Below are positions 8,905 through 17,924 of a DNA stretch of 64,000 nt, piece by piece (the first letter of the stretch is position 1; the number at the start of each line of letters is the position of its first letter). Location of the stretch: contig JAHKAM010000061.1 in assembly GCA_018826515.1 (NCBI GenBank), forward strand, positions 26,063 to 90,062, written 5' to 3'. Under the pieces are notes generated by a model. That model worked only from the letters and a program-made list of their open reading frames with translations, ran no database searches and was not told the origin of the DNA. The position numbers and the translations under genes were made by a program. Origin of the DNA: Alphaproteobacteria bacterium (GTDB taxonomy: Bacteria; Pseudomonadota; Alphaproteobacteria; Caulobacterales; Caulobacteraceae).

Positions 8905-11900
8905 ATGCCCAAGCGCACAGACATCCAGTCCATCCTGATCATCGGCGCCGGGCCGATCGTGATCGGGCAGGCATGCGAGTTCGATTACTCGGGCGTGCAG
9001 GCGTGCAAGGCGCTGAAGGCGGAGGGGTACCGGGTCATTCTGGTCAACTCGAACCCCGCCACCATCATGACCGACCCGGAGGTGGCCGACGCCACCTATA
9101 TCGAGCCGATCACGCCGGAGTTCGTCGAGCGCATCATCGCGAAAGAGCGGCCCGACGCCCTGCTGCCGACCATGGGCGGCCAGACGGCGCTGAACACGGC
9201 GCTGGCGCTCGATGCTTCAGGCGCGCTGAAGAAATGGGGCGTGGAGATGATCGGGGCCAAGGCCGACGTCATCGACAAGGCCGAGGACCGCCAGAAATTC
9301 CGTGACGCCATGGACAAGCTGGGGCTGGAAAGCCCCCGCTCAAAGGCCATCCACCACATCGACGAGGCCGAGGACGCCCTGGCCTTCGTCGGCCTGCCCG
9401 CCATCGTCCGCCCGTCGTTTACGCTGGCCGGCACCGGCGGCGGCATCGCCTACAATGTCGAGGAATACCGCGAGATCGTCGAACGCGGCCTGGACCTGTC
9501 GCCGACCACCGAGGTGCTGGTCGAGGAAAGCGTGCTGGGCTGGAAGGAGTATGAGATGGAGGTCGTCCGCGACAAGGCGGACAACTGCATCATCATCTGC
9601 TCCATCGAGAACATCGACCCGATGGGGGTGCACACCGGCGACTCCATCACCGTCGCCCCGGCCCTGACGCTGACCGATAAAGAGTACCAGCGGATGCGCA
9701 CGGGCTCGATCAACGTCCTGCGCGAGATCGGCGTCGAGACCGGCGGATCGAACGTCCAGTGGGCCATCAACCCCGCCGACGGCCGCATGGTCGTGATCGA
9801 GATGAACCCGCGGGTGTCGCGTTCATCCGCCCTCGCCTCCAAGGCCACCGGCTTCCCGATCGCCAAGGTCGCCGCCCGTCTGGCCGTCGGCTATACGCTG
9901 GACGAACTGACCAACGACATCACCATGGTCACGCCGGCCTCGTTCGAGCCGTCGATCGACTATGTCGTCACCAAGATCCCCCGCTTCGCCTTCGAGAAAT
10001 ACCCCGGCGCCGAGGCGACCCTGTCGACCTCGATGAAGTCGGTCGGCGAGGTCATGGCCATCGGCCGCACCTTCCAGGAATCGATGCAGAAGGCCCTGCG
10101 CGGCCTCGAGACCGGCCTGACGGGCTTCAACGAGATCGAGATCGACGGCGTCGTCGACGTCGAGGACGAGGCCTCGGCCCGCGCCGCCGTGGTGCGGGCG
10201 CTGGGCCAACCGACGCCGGACCGGATTCTGGTGATCGCCCAGGCCTTCCGTCACGGCCTGTCGGTCGAGGAGGTCAACGCCGCCTGCTCCTACGAGCCGT
10301 GGTTCCTGCGCCAGATCGCCGACATCGTGCGGGAGGAGGGACATCTTCGCGTGAAGGGGCTTCCGGGGGCCGACCTCATCAAAGCCCTCCCCCTCGACGG
10401 GGGAGGGTTGGGTGGGGGTGGAGGCACACCGCGTCAGAACATGGCGCGTGAGGCGTCGTCGACGGAGCCTTCCGCGCCCTCCACGTCCAACACCCTGCCC
10501 CCACCCCAACCCCAACCCTTCCCCGTCGAGGGGAAGGGAGTCGTTGAGGCGGCCCGCGAGTTTCGGCGGCTGAAATCGAAAGGCTTCTCGGACGCCCGTC
10601 TGGCGCAACTCGCCGGCACGACCGAAGCCCAGGTCCGCCGCCTGCGCCGCGGCCTGAACGTGCGTCCCGTGTTCAAGCGGATCGACACCTGCGCCGCCGA
10701 GTTCGCCAGCGCGACGGCCTATATGTATTCGACCTATGAGACCGGCGCCCTCGGCCAGGTTCCGCAGTGCGAATCCAACCCGACGGACAAGAAAAAAGCC
10801 ATCATCCTCGGCGGCGGGCCGAACCGGATCGGGCAAGGGATCGAGTTCGACTACTGCTGCTGCCACGCGGCCTTTGCCTTCGCCGACATCGGCGTCGAGT
10901 CGATCATGGTCAACTGCAACCCCGAGACCGTCTCGACCGACTACGACACCTCCGATCGCCTGTATTTCGAGCCGCTGACGGCCGAGGACGTGCTGGAGCT
11001 GATCGAGGTCGAACGCTCGACCGGCAACCTGATCGGCGTCGTCGTCCAGTTCGGCGGCCAGACCCCGCTGAAGCTGGCCCACGCCCTGCACGAGGACGGG
11101 GTGCCGATCCTCGGCACCAGCCTGGACTCCATCGACCTGGCCGAGGACCGCGAGCGGTTCCAGGTCATGCTGCACGACATCGGCCTGATGCAGCCGCCCA
11201 ACGGCCTGGCCCGCAGCGCCGAAGAAGCCGCGCAGAAGGCGGACGAGGTCGGCTATCCGGTCGTCCTGCGTCCCTCTTATGTGCTGGGCGGACGCGGCAT
11301 GGTCATCGTCCACGACCGCGAACAGCTGGACCGCTACGTCGGCGAGGCCATGCGGGTGTCGGGCGACGATCCCGTCCTGATCGACCACTATCTGAACCGC
11401 GCCACCGAGGTCGACGTCGACGCCCTGTGCGACGACGAGACCGTCTTCGTGGCCGGGGTGCTGGAGCATATCGAGGAGGCCGGAGTGCACTCGGGCGACA
11501 GCGCCTGCTCCATGCCGCCCTACTCCCTGTCCGACGCCACCATCGCCGAGCTGAAGCGCCAGACCGAGGCCATGGCCCGGGCGCTGAAGGTGCGCGGCCT
11601 GATGAACGTCCAGTTCGCCATCGAGGAGCCGCACAGCGCCAACCCGCGCATCTTCGTGCTGGAAGTGAACCCGCGCGCCAGCCGTACGGCGCCCTTCGTC
11701 GCCAAGACCATCGGGCAACCGATTGCTTCGATCGCCGCCAAGGTCATGGCCGGCGTGCCGCTGAAGTCCTTCGGCCTTACGGATCGGCCGTACGACCATA
11801 TCGCGGTCAAGGAAGCGGTCTTCCCCTTCGCCCGCTTCGCCGGGGTCGACACCATCCTGGGCCCCGAAATGCGCTCGACCGGCGAGGTCATGGGCCTCGA

Positions 11901-12387
11901 CTGGAAACGTGACGGCGAGGCCGACATGGCCCCCGCCTTCGCCCGCGCCTTCGCCAAGTCCCAGATCGGCGGCGGCACCACCCTGCCCGTCGCCGGCTGC
12001 GCCTTCGTCAGCGTCAAGGACGGCGACAAGCCCTTCATCGTCGAGGCGGTGAAGACCCTGCTGGCCGAGGGCTTCACCGTCATGGCCACCGGCGGGACGC
12101 ACAGCTTCCTGAATGAGCAGGGCCTGCCCGTCGCCTTCGTCAAGAAGGTGCTGGAAGGCCGCCCGCACATCGTCGACGCGATGAAGAACGGCGAGGTCCA
12201 GCTGGTCATCAACACCACCGAGGGCAAGCAGTCCCTGCAGGACAGCTTCAGCCTGAGGCGCACGGCCCTGATGATGAAGATCCCCTATTACACCACCACG
12301 GCGGGGGCGCTGGCGGCGTCGCAGGCCATCGGGGCGATCAAGGCCGGCGACCTCGATGTGCGGCCGATCCAGGACTATCCGCACTGA
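8905..12387 (+). CDS. carB: Carbamoyl-phosphate synthase large subunit with an internal insert
   Basis: CarB makes carbamoyl phosphate from bicarbonate, ammonia and two ATP for arginine and pyrimidine synthesis. Both ATP-grasp halves are complete: N-terminal [18 protein letters not shown] and C-terminal [18 protein letters not shown], followed by the MGS-like allosteric domain ([21 protein letters not shown]). At 1160 residues it is longer than the usual 1070-1100. The excess is a Pro/Gly-rich stretch of about 55 residues (roughly 493-546) inside the oligomerisation domain, encoded by a palindromic repeat. The frame is intact on both sides, so the enzyme is presumably functional. Confidence 0.97.
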   Translation: MPKRTDIQSILIIGAGPIVIGQACEFDYSGVQACKALKAEGYRVILVNSNPATIMTDPEVADATYIEPITPEFVERIIAKERPDALLPTMGGQTALNTALALDASGALKKWGVEMIGAKADVIDKAEDRQKFRDAMDKLGLESPRSKAIHHIDEAEDALAFVGLPAIVRPSFTLAGTGGGIAYNVEEYREIVERGLDLSPTTEVLVEESVLGWKEYEMEVVRDKADNCIIICSIENIDPMGVHTGDSITVAPALTLTDKEYQRMRTGSINVLREIGVETGGSNVQWAINPADGRMVVIEMNPRVSRSSALASKATGFPIAKVAARLAVGYTLDELTNDITMVTPASFEPSIDYVVTKIPRFAFEKYPGAEATLSTSMKSVGEVMAIGRTFQESMQKALRGLETGLTGFNEIEIDGVVDVEDEASARAAVVRALGQPTPDRILVIAQAFRHGLSVEEVNAACSYEPWFLRQIADIVREEGHLRVKGLPGADLIKALPLDGGGLGGGGGTPRQNMAREASSTEPSAPSTSNTLPPPQPQPFPVEGKGVVEAAREFRRLKSKGFSDARLAQLAGTTEAQVRRLRRGLNVRPVFKRIDTCAAEFASATAYMYSTYETGALGQVPQCESNPTDKKKAIILGGGPNRIGQGIEFDYCCCHAAFAFADIGVESIMVNCNPETVSTDYDTSDRLYFEPLTAEDVLELIEVERSTGNLIGVVVQFGGQTPLKLAHALHEDGVPILGTSLDSIDLAEDRERFQVMLHDIGLMQPPNGLARSAEEAAQKADEVGYPVVLRPSYVLGGRGMVIVHDREQLDRYVGEAMRVSGDDPVLIDHYLNRATEVDVDALCDDETVFVAGVLEHIEEAGVHSGDSACSMPPYSLSDATIAELKRQTEAMARALKVRGLMNVQFAIEEPHSANPRIFVLEVNPRASRTAPFVAKTIGQPIASIAAKVMAGVPLKSFGLTDRPYDHIAVKEAVFPFARFAGVDTILGPEMRSTGEVMGLDWKRDGEADMAPAFARAFAKSQIGGGTTLPVAGCAFVSVKDGDKPFIVEAVKTLLAEGFTVMATGGTHSFLNEQGLPVAFVKKVLEGRPHIVDAMKNGEVQLVINTTEGKQSLQDSFSLRRTALMMKIPYYTTTAGALAASQAIGAIKAGDLDVRPIQDYPH
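10385..10538. repeat. Palindromic repeat element inserted in frame in carB
   Basis: The element is bounded by two GC hairpins. The left one is CCCTCCCCC / GGGGGAGGG with a 5-nt loop (10385-10407). The right one is CCCTTCCCC / GGGGAAGGG with a 5-nt loop (10516-10538). Inside them, G-rich TTGGGTGGGGGTGGAGG faces a C-rich complement ending in CCACCCCAACCCCAA, so the whole unit folds as one imperfect palindrome. It is read through as a low-complexity peptide. Two elements of the same architecture lie near 46.5 and 47.2 kb. Confidence 0.85.
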
Positions 12388-12558
12388 CGACCAGTTGGCG
12401 GCTATTTCGACCAGTGGGGCGCCGCGGAAACCGGCCGCGGCCCGGACAGTTCGGCCAGCCATTTCAGGGACAACGGGGTGGGATAAGCGCGACAAACGGC
12501 CGGGATACCGGGGACAAACCCGGGATATCTGCGGGACAGGCGCCGAGACAACAGGGAC

Positions 12559-12945
12559 ATGGACGGCGCCGAACGGCGCCAGCATGCCCGCATGGAACAC
12601 CACCGTTTGCGCAAATGCCGGGGGCCGGAGACCTGGGTGCGGGTCCGGGCGGCCTGTGTCGCCGGGGAGTCCGCGCCCTCCGACGCCCGCCGCTTCGACG
12701 TCGGCCTGTCCAATCTGAGACGCCGCGCCATGGCGGAAGGCTGGACGCGCAACCGCATCGCCGAACAGCTGGACCTCAAGCCGTTGCGCGGCGGCGCGGA
12801 TGATCCGCCGCCCGCTTTCGCGCCGCTGTCGCCGGCCGGCGAGACGGCCGAGCCGCCCTGCATCGATCCCGAGGTCGCCGTGCAGCGCGCCCTGATGCGC
12901 GCCGCCGGGGCTGTAGCGGAAGTTGGAGGAGACGGGCGCAGGGCC
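12559..12945 (+). pseudogene. Small helix-turn-helix-like protein, apparently truncated
   Basis: Reading from ATG 12559, residues 20-75 (PETWVRVRAACVAGES, ARRFDVGLSNLRRRA, EGWTRNRIAEQL) look like a short HTH domain that I associate with small Caulobacterales hypothetical proteins. The frame stays sensible to about RALMRAAGAVAE (12925). It then continues to 13212 with composition unlike a protein, running into the AraC gene. I infer that the 3' end was lost when the lower-GC segment to the right arrived. It could still be expressed as a chimera of up to 217 residues. Upstream, 12388-12558 holds several scattered GGGACA/GGGACAA motifs. Confidence 0.4.
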
Positions 12946-13091
12946 GAGGCGGGGCCGACGCCCATCACACAGACCTGCGCCGCCGGCCCCACTGCGACAC
13001 TGATCAGCTTGGCCGCTGCGGGCCGATCCGTTTTGCCCTACGATCCTCTCGCACACTCATCGACCAGCGTGTGCAGGAGGGTTGGAGAAGC

Positions 13092-13898
13092 ATGTCGTAT
13101 GACGGGACTGGCTGGATTGTCCGGGCGCCGGGCGATTTCGAACGGTTTGAAGCGTGCCTCGACGGGGCAGCCTACGGTCCGCACCGGCACGACACATACG
13201 CCATCGCCATAACCGTCACGGGGGTGCAGAGCTTCTCCTACCGCGGATCGCGGCGTCATTCGGTGCCCGGTCAGATCGTCGTTCTCCATCCGGATGAGCT
13301 TCACGACGGTCACGCCGGGGACGGGCGACACTTCCGGTACCGGAGCGCCAGTGTGGCGCCATCCGCGCTTCAGGAGGCGCTCGGCGGACGCGCCCTTCCT
13401 TTCCTGGCCGAGGGCGTCTCTGACGACCCGCGGCTGCACGCGGCCGCCACGGCCCTTATTGGCAATCTGAACCAGGCCCTCTGTGGCCTGGAGTATGACC
13501 AGGCCATGCTCGACCTCGCGGAGGCCCTGTCAGAGCTTGGGGGTGAACAGAAGTCTCACCGGCGCCTCGACCTCCAGGCGGTGGCGGTGGCGCGCGCCTT
13601 CATTGACGCCCACGCGGACAACAATGTCCGACTTGATGATCTCGAACGCGTCAGCGGGCAGGATCGTTGGCAGCTCTCGCGCGGATTCCGGGCGCTACTG
13701 GGCGTCAGTCCATATCGCTACCTGATCTTCCGCCGCCTCGACACAGCACGAGCCATGATGAACGGCCGTACCCCGCTTGCAGAAATCGCCGCTGCCAGCG
13801 GTTTCTCTGACCAGAGCCACCTGACGCGACACTTTCGGAGCGCTTACGGCCTGACGCCGGCCCAATGGCAACGGCTCAATCGTTCTAGACCTGGATGA
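13092..13898 (+). CDS. AraC-family transcriptional regulator
   Basis: A 268-residue regulator. The N-terminal cupin-type sensor begins around YGPHRHDTYAI and includes GQIVVLHPDELHDG. The C-terminal pair of HTH motifs is RLDDLERVSGQDRWQLSRGFRA and PLAEIAAASGFSDQSHLTRHF. The start at ATG 13092 (MSYDGTGW) has GGAG just upstream. The reading frame overlaps the cupin gene by 4 nt (ATGA), so this regulator probably controls its own operon. Base composition is clearly lower in GC than flanking genes. Confidence 0.88.
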   Translation: MSYDGTGWIVRAPGDFERFEACLDGAAYGPHRHDTYAIAITVTGVQSFSYRGSRRHSVPGQIVVLHPDELHDGHAGDGRHFRYRSASVAPSALQEALGGRALPFLAEGVSDDPRLHAAATALIGNLNQALCGLEYDQAMLDLAEALSELGGEQKSHRRLDLQAVAVARAFIDAHADNNVRLDDLERVSGQDRWQLSRGFRALLGVSPYRYLIFRRLDTARAMMNGRTPLAEIAAASGFSDQSHLTRHFRSAYGLTPAQWQRLNRSRPG

Positions 13899-14275
13899 GG
13901 CGCGCCCTCAGTCTCCATAATATGAAAAACAAGATCAGCCTCACGCAGAAGTTCGCCATGTTCTCGGACCATTGGGCGCCGCGAACGGTCGCGACGCTCA
14001 ACGACTACGACATCATGATCGTCAAACTCCTGGGTCAGTACGCTTGGCACAGGCACGCCGACACGGACGAACTTTTCCTTGTTCTGCAGGGTGAACTTGA
14101 AATAGAGCTGCGCGACCGCAGCATCATGCTTGGGCCCGGAGACCTCTTCGTCGTCCCGAGGGGCGAGGAACACCGCCCGCACGCGAGACGCGAAGTGGAG
14201 CTTCTGCTCATCGAGCCTTCGGGCACGCCCAACAGCGGAGACGCCGAAACCGCCGCCCCGCGTCAGTGGGTGTGA
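13895..14275 (+). CDS. Cupin-domain protein
   Basis: A single-domain beta-barrel cupin of 126 residues. Motif 1 is YAWHRHADTDELFLVLQGELEIELRD in outline, with the usual HxH and Glu metal ligands. Motif 2 is PGDLFVVPRGEEHRPHA. The ATG at 13895 overlaps the araC-type stop; an internal ATG at 13922 is also possible. Cupins of this size are often sugar- or metal-binding enzymes or sensors, and the ligand is unknown. Codon use includes AAA/AAT-rich stretches atypical for this genome. Confidence 0.8.
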   Translation: MRRALSLHNMKNKISLTQKFAMFSDHWAPRTVATLNDYDIMIVKLLGQYAWHRHADTDELFLVLQGELEIELRDRSIMLGPGDLFVVPRGEEHRPHARREVELLLIEPSGTPNSGDAETAAPRQWV

Positions 14276-14326
14276 ACGCGCACGATCGTTCTATAACTGG
14301 CCCGCGACCCGCTTCAGTCTTCGGGT

Positions 14327-15259
14327 ATGAACCTCAAAACCATTTACAGCACCTCACCGGCGCGCGGCTGGCTTCCATGGGGACTTCTCGCTCCCGTCAT
14401 CTGCCTCGTATTCGCGATCGTCACCGAGATTCCGTCCGCACTTCTTCTTGAGCGGTTCGGCTTTCTGGACGCACAGGGCGAATTCGTCGGCACCCAAGGC
14501 CTTATGGCGTTGCTGCTTGTGTCCTTCATCAGCTGGATGCTCGCCGTCGCAGCGTGGATAGCATTCGTCGAGCGGCGGAATGCCGGCACAATCGGTCTTA
14601 CAAGAGCCGGTGCGGCGGCCGGATTCTCTGGCGGCCTCGTTGCTGGCATCGTCACGCTGTCGGCAGTGGTCGCTTGTATCTGGTTGGCTGGCGCCTACAA
14701 ACCTGGCGCACTGTTTCCGGCCTTTCAGTCCTCCAGCGCGCTCGTCGCGATTGCTGGACTCTTTGTATGCTTCCTCGTTCAAGCCAGCATCGAAGAAATC
14801 ATTTTCCGTGGATGGCTCACCTCGGTCATCACACGCCGCATGAACATCATCGTTGCCGTCCTGTTATCATCGCTTCTCTTTACGCTGCTTCATTTCTCCC
14901 GCGGAGAGCCCTGGCTCGTCACCGGCAATATTTTCCTTTTTGCTCTCTTCGCGAGCGCGTGGTCGATCTCATCCAACAACATCTGGGGCGTGATGGGGTG
15001 GCACGCTGGATGGAACTGGATCTTGGCCACGGGCTTTGACCTGCCGGTCACCGGCCTCGACGCAGGCGTGCCTGCGCTCACCGTCTCGCTGGCCCCAGTC
15101 GGATCGGACCTTCTGACCGGTGGCGCGAAGGGTCCGGAGGGAAGCATCCTCTCCACGCTATTCTTTGTCTGCGGCATTATCTTCTTTGCGTGGCGCATCG
15201 CACAAAAGCGGAGAGACGTGCGACCGGGTCACAACAAACCCGCGGGCGCGCAGATTTGA
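14327..15259 (+). CDS. CPBP-family intramembrane metalloprotease
   Basis: A 310-residue protein with about eight membrane helices. The CPBP (Abi, CAAX-protease-like) motifs are present: EEIIFRGWL (motif 1, paired Glu), LLFTLLHFS (motif 2 His) and GWHAGWNW (motif 3 His). Family members include prenyl-protein endopeptidases and bacteriocin-immunity or stress proteins; the bacterial substrate here is unknown. It lies 51 nt after the cupin gene on the same strand, within the same lower-GC segment, and may have been co-acquired. Confidence 0.85.
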   Translation: MNLKTIYSTSPARGWLPWGLLAPVICLVFAIVTEIPSALLLERFGFLDAQGEFVGTQGLMALLLVSFISWMLAVAAWIAFVERRNAGTIGLTRAGAAAGFSGGLVAGIVTLSAVVACIWLAGAYKPGALFPAFQSSSALVAIAGLFVCFLVQASIEEIIFRGWLTSVITRRMNIIVAVLLSSLLFTLLHFSRGEPWLVTGNIFLFALFASAWSISSNNIWGVMGWHAGWNWILATGFDLPVTGLDAGVPALTVSLAPVGSDLLTGGAKGPEGSILSTLFFVCGIIFFAWRIAQKRRDVRPGHNKPAGAQI

Positions 15260-15366
15260 CGATGCGGCCGAGCGCATCCCCGACATTCGCCCCCACGCCA
15301 TGATCCCTGATGTGAGTATGCTTCGCCTTGATGGGTTCGGCGTCCTCCAGCACCTCCAGCGGCCAA
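15247..15366 (+). pseudogene. Fragment resembling a response-regulator receiver domain
   Basis: In the plus frame after the protease stop, about 38 codons read DDAAERIPDIRPHAMIPD, then VSMLRLDGFGVLQHLQ. This parallels the receiver-domain core (PDlvllDv.MPglDGfevLr.L), with Asp in the phosphorylation slot region and the DGF motif. It has no start codon, no N- or C-terminal parts, and runs into unrelated sequence. I read it as a decayed fragment at the right end of the low-GC patch. The match is short, so chance is possible. The rest of 15260-15472 holds no other gene. Confidence 0.4.
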
Positions 15367-15472
15367 CGTCGCTTTTATCCGGCGCCAGAGTTCCGTGGAC
15401 GCGCCGGGCGTCGACAACCCCGGCGTCGGCTCTCCACCCGTTCCAGACGCTCGCCGCGTCTGCCGTCGACCC

Positions 15473-16768
15473 CTAGATCCCCGCCGCCGGATCCGGCTCG
15501 GCCAGCGCGTCCCGCCCTTCCACGATCCGCGCCGCGGCCAGATCGCCGGTGACATTGCCGATGGTGCGGAAGATGTCGGGGATGACCTCGACCGCCAGCA
15601 GCAGGGGCAGGACCTGGATCGGCACGCCCATGGCGAGGCAGATCGGGGCGACGGAGACGAAGAAGCTGATCTGGCCGGGCAGGCCGACCGAGCCGATGGA
15701 GATGGCGATGGCCGTCAGGCCGCCGGCGATCCAGGCGGCCGGGCCCAGATCCACGCCGTGCAGATGGGCGACGTAGATGACCACGGCCAGGTTGGCGACG
15801 GGGCTGGTGATGCGGAACACCGCCACCGCCAGCGGCAGGACCAGACCCGCGGTCGGGGTCGAGACGCCGAGCGCGAGGCGGGCCTGCTCGACCATGGCGG
15901 GCAGGCTGGCCAGCGAGGACTGGGTCGAGAAGGCGACCACCTGGGCCGGAATGATCCCCTGGGCGAACCGCCCAAGGCCGATGCGGCCCCAGGGCACGAC
16001 GACGGCGTAGATCACCACGATCAGGCCGATCTGGGCCAGGACCACCATGGAGACGTAGTGGCCGAGGGTGCCGAGGGCGCCGAGGCCGGCGTTCAGCCCG
16101 ACGCCCATGGACAGGGCGAAGACGCCTATGGGCGCCGCCAGCAGAACCCAGTGGACAATGGTGATCATTGTCGCCGACACGGACTCGAAGAACTCCACCA
16201 GCGGCACGCGACGGCTGGGGCCGAGGCGGGTGACCGCGAAACCGAAGGCGATGGCGAAGACCACGATGCCCAGGATGTTGTCCTCGACGGCGGCGCGGAC
16301 GGGATTGGCGGGGGCCAGATTGGCGAGGAAGGCGGCGAAGCCGCCGCCGGCCGCGCTCTCGCGCACCACCGCCGCGTCGGGCGCTCCGGCCAGCAGGGCC
16401 GCGGCCCCGGCCGGATCAATCGGCCACAACAGATGCAGGGCCTCGTTGGCGAGGATGGCGTAGACGGTGGCCCCGACCAGCAGGATGGCGAACACCATCA
16501 ACGCCTTCAGCGCCCGCCGCCCGGTCGCCGCCGCGTCGGCGATCGAGGCGATGCCGGTCACCAGCAGGCTGAAGACCAGCGGGATGATGGTCATCTTCAG
16601 GGCGTTGAGCCACAGGGTCCCGACCGCGCCGATCAGGTCGGCGGTTCCCGCCCCGCCGGGCAGGCCCCAGGCCTCGGCCGCCGCTCCCGCGAACAGACCG
16701 GCCAGCAGGGCGACGAGCACCCACAGGCTCAGGGACATCAGGGCGGAACGGAGTCGGGAAGCGGCCAT
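15473..16768 (-). CDS. Dicarboxylate/amino acid:cation symporter (SDF family)
   Basis: A 431-residue transporter of the DAACS/SDF family (GltP, DctA, GltPh). It has eight membrane segments plus two re-entrant hairpins. Recognisable parts are LKMTIIPLVFSLLV in helix 3, the serine-rich hairpin FSTQSSLASLPAM, and the helix 7/8 region ITSPVANLAVVIY and GSVGLPGQISFF. It moves glutamate, aspartate or C4-dicarboxylates with Na+ or H+. The key Asn/Asp positions of the last helix look altered (EVIPDIFRTIGNVTGD is present), so specificity is uncertain. No regulator lies adjacent. Confidence 0.9.
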   Translation of the reverse strand: MAASRLRSALMSLSLWVLVALLAGLFAGAAAEAWGLPGGAGTADLIGAVGTLWLNALKMTIIPLVFSLLVTGIASIADAAATGRRALKALMVFAILLVGATVYAILANEALHLLWPIDPAGAAALLAGAPDAAVVRESAAGGGFAAFLANLAPANPVRAAVEDNILGIVVFAIAFGFAVTRLGPSRRVPLVEFFESVSATMITIVHWVLLAAPIGVFALSMGVGLNAGLGALGTLGHYVSMVVLAQIGLIVVIYAVVVPWGRIGLGRFAQGIIPAQVVAFSTQSSLASLPAMVEQARLALGVSTPTAGLVLPLAVAVFRITSPVANLAVVIYVAHLHGVDLGPAAWIAGGLTAIAISIGSVGLPGQISFFVSVAPICLAMGVPIQVLPLLLAVEVIPDIFRTIGNVTGDLAAARIVEGRDALAEPDPAAGI

Positions 16769-16855
16769 CCGGGGAAGCTAGGCGCCGCCGGGGCGTTTTA
16801 CCATCCGTCGCGTGCGCCGCCGCGAACGATCCGCCCGATTTCCGGGGGGGGGCCG

Positions 16856-17917
16856 TCAGCCGGGTCCGAAGCCGGCCAGTCCCTCGACGACCTGGTCGGC
16901 CGCCGCCGCGAGGGCCGCGTCGGCCAGCGACCGGAGCTCGACGCGGGCCAGTTCGGCGGCGTTTCCGGCCTGGCCCTGCCGGCGATAGGCCGGGTCGTAG
17001 TGGTGAACGATCAGCTCGGTCGCGAGCGCCTCGACCTGACCGTCGGCGGCGAGGGCGCGCCAGGCGGCGACGGTCTCCTTGCCGATATGGCGCGGCAGGC
17101 GGGTCAGGGCGGCGTCCAGCGCCGACGGATCGGCGGCGATGGCGGCGTAGTCGCGCACGGTGCGGGCGGCGCGAACCCGGACCGGGGAGTCGAGGCGGAT
17201 CCTCGGAGCGGCGGACATGGCGGCCCACAGCGACGGCGGTATGACCCGCGCGCCGATCTTGCTGCTCTCGGCCTCGACCAGCACCGGGCGCGCCGGATCC
17301 AGGCGGGCCAGGACGTCGTGGAGCCGGCTCTCGAAGGCCTTCTGCGACGGCTGGCCGCCGGGCATGGCCCCGAACAGCGAGCCGCGATGGGCCGCGAGGG
17401 CCTCAAGGTCGAGGGTCTGCACGCCCCGCTCCGCCAGGGCGGACAGCAGCGCCGTCTTGCCCGCGCCGGTCGGGCCGTCGAGCAGGATCGGCCGGACGGC
17501 CAGCGGCGTGTCGTACAGGGCGGCCGTGACCTGCCGCCGCCAGGTCTGGTAGCCGCCCTCCAGCAGCGTCACCGGCCAGCCGACCTGGTCCATCACCGTG
17601 ACCATGGCCCCCGAGCGCTGGCCGCCGCGCCAGCAGTAGACCAGCGGCTGGAAAGACCCGTCGCGGTCGCCCAGCGCGCCCTCCAGATGGGCGGCGATAT
17701 TGCGGGCCACGAGGGCCGCGCCGTGGCGTCGGGCGAGGAATTTGGAGCCCTGGACGTATTCCGTCCCGACCGCCGCCCGCTGGACGTCGTCCAGCACCGG
17801 CAGATTGAGGGCGCCGGGGATGTGGTCGAGGGCGAACTCGGCCGGGCTGCGCACATCGATGATGGCGTCAAAGCCGCCGCGGGCGGCGGGCGACAGATCG
17901 GTCGTGCGCCGGATCAT
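16856..17917 (-). CDS. mnmH: tRNA 2-selenouridine synthase
   Basis: A 353-residue enzyme (also called SelU or YbbB) that replaces sulfur by selenium at the wobble 2-thiouridine of certain tRNAs. The N-terminal rhodanese domain has IDVRSPAEF and the active-site loop YCWRGGQRS (Cys95). A P-loop domain follows with GPTGAGKT. I start at ATG 17917, 7 nt after the selD stop; a longer frame would overlap selD by about 50 nt. With selD it makes a complete two-gene selenium-to-tRNA unit. Confidence 0.93.
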   Translation of the reverse strand: MIRRTTDLSPAARGGFDAIIDVRSPAEFALDHIPGALNLPVLDDVQRAAVGTEYVQGSKFLARRHGAALVARNIAAHLEGALGDRDGSFQPLVYCWRGGQRSGAMVTVMDQVGWPVTLLEGGYQTWRRQVTAALYDTPLAVRPILLDGPTGAGKTALLSALAERGVQTLDLEALAAHRGSLFGAMPGGQPSQKAFESRLHDVLARLDPARPVLVEAESSKIGARVIPPSLWAAMSAAPRIRLDSPVRVRAARTVRDYAAIAADPSALDAALTRLPRHIGKETVAAWRALAADGQVEALATELIVHHYDPAYRRQGQAGNAAELARVELRSLADAALAAAADQVVEGLAGFGPG

Positions 17918-17924
17918 GCCGCGA

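Noticed and set aside
10385..10538. The carB repeat as a frameshift or a split of carB into two genes
   Set aside because: The frame continues without a stop through the repeat and both halves align with the normal CarB order, so one continuous gene is the simpler reading.
12402..12992. A 196-residue minus-strand frame between carB and the AraC gene
   Set aside because: No start signal or domain, and it is antisense to the HTH-like frame, which reads better as protein.
9823..13056. A 1077-residue open frame on the minus strand opposite carB
   Set aside because: It lies antisense to a complete carB, shows no domain, and reflects the GC-rich codon bias that keeps reverse frames open.
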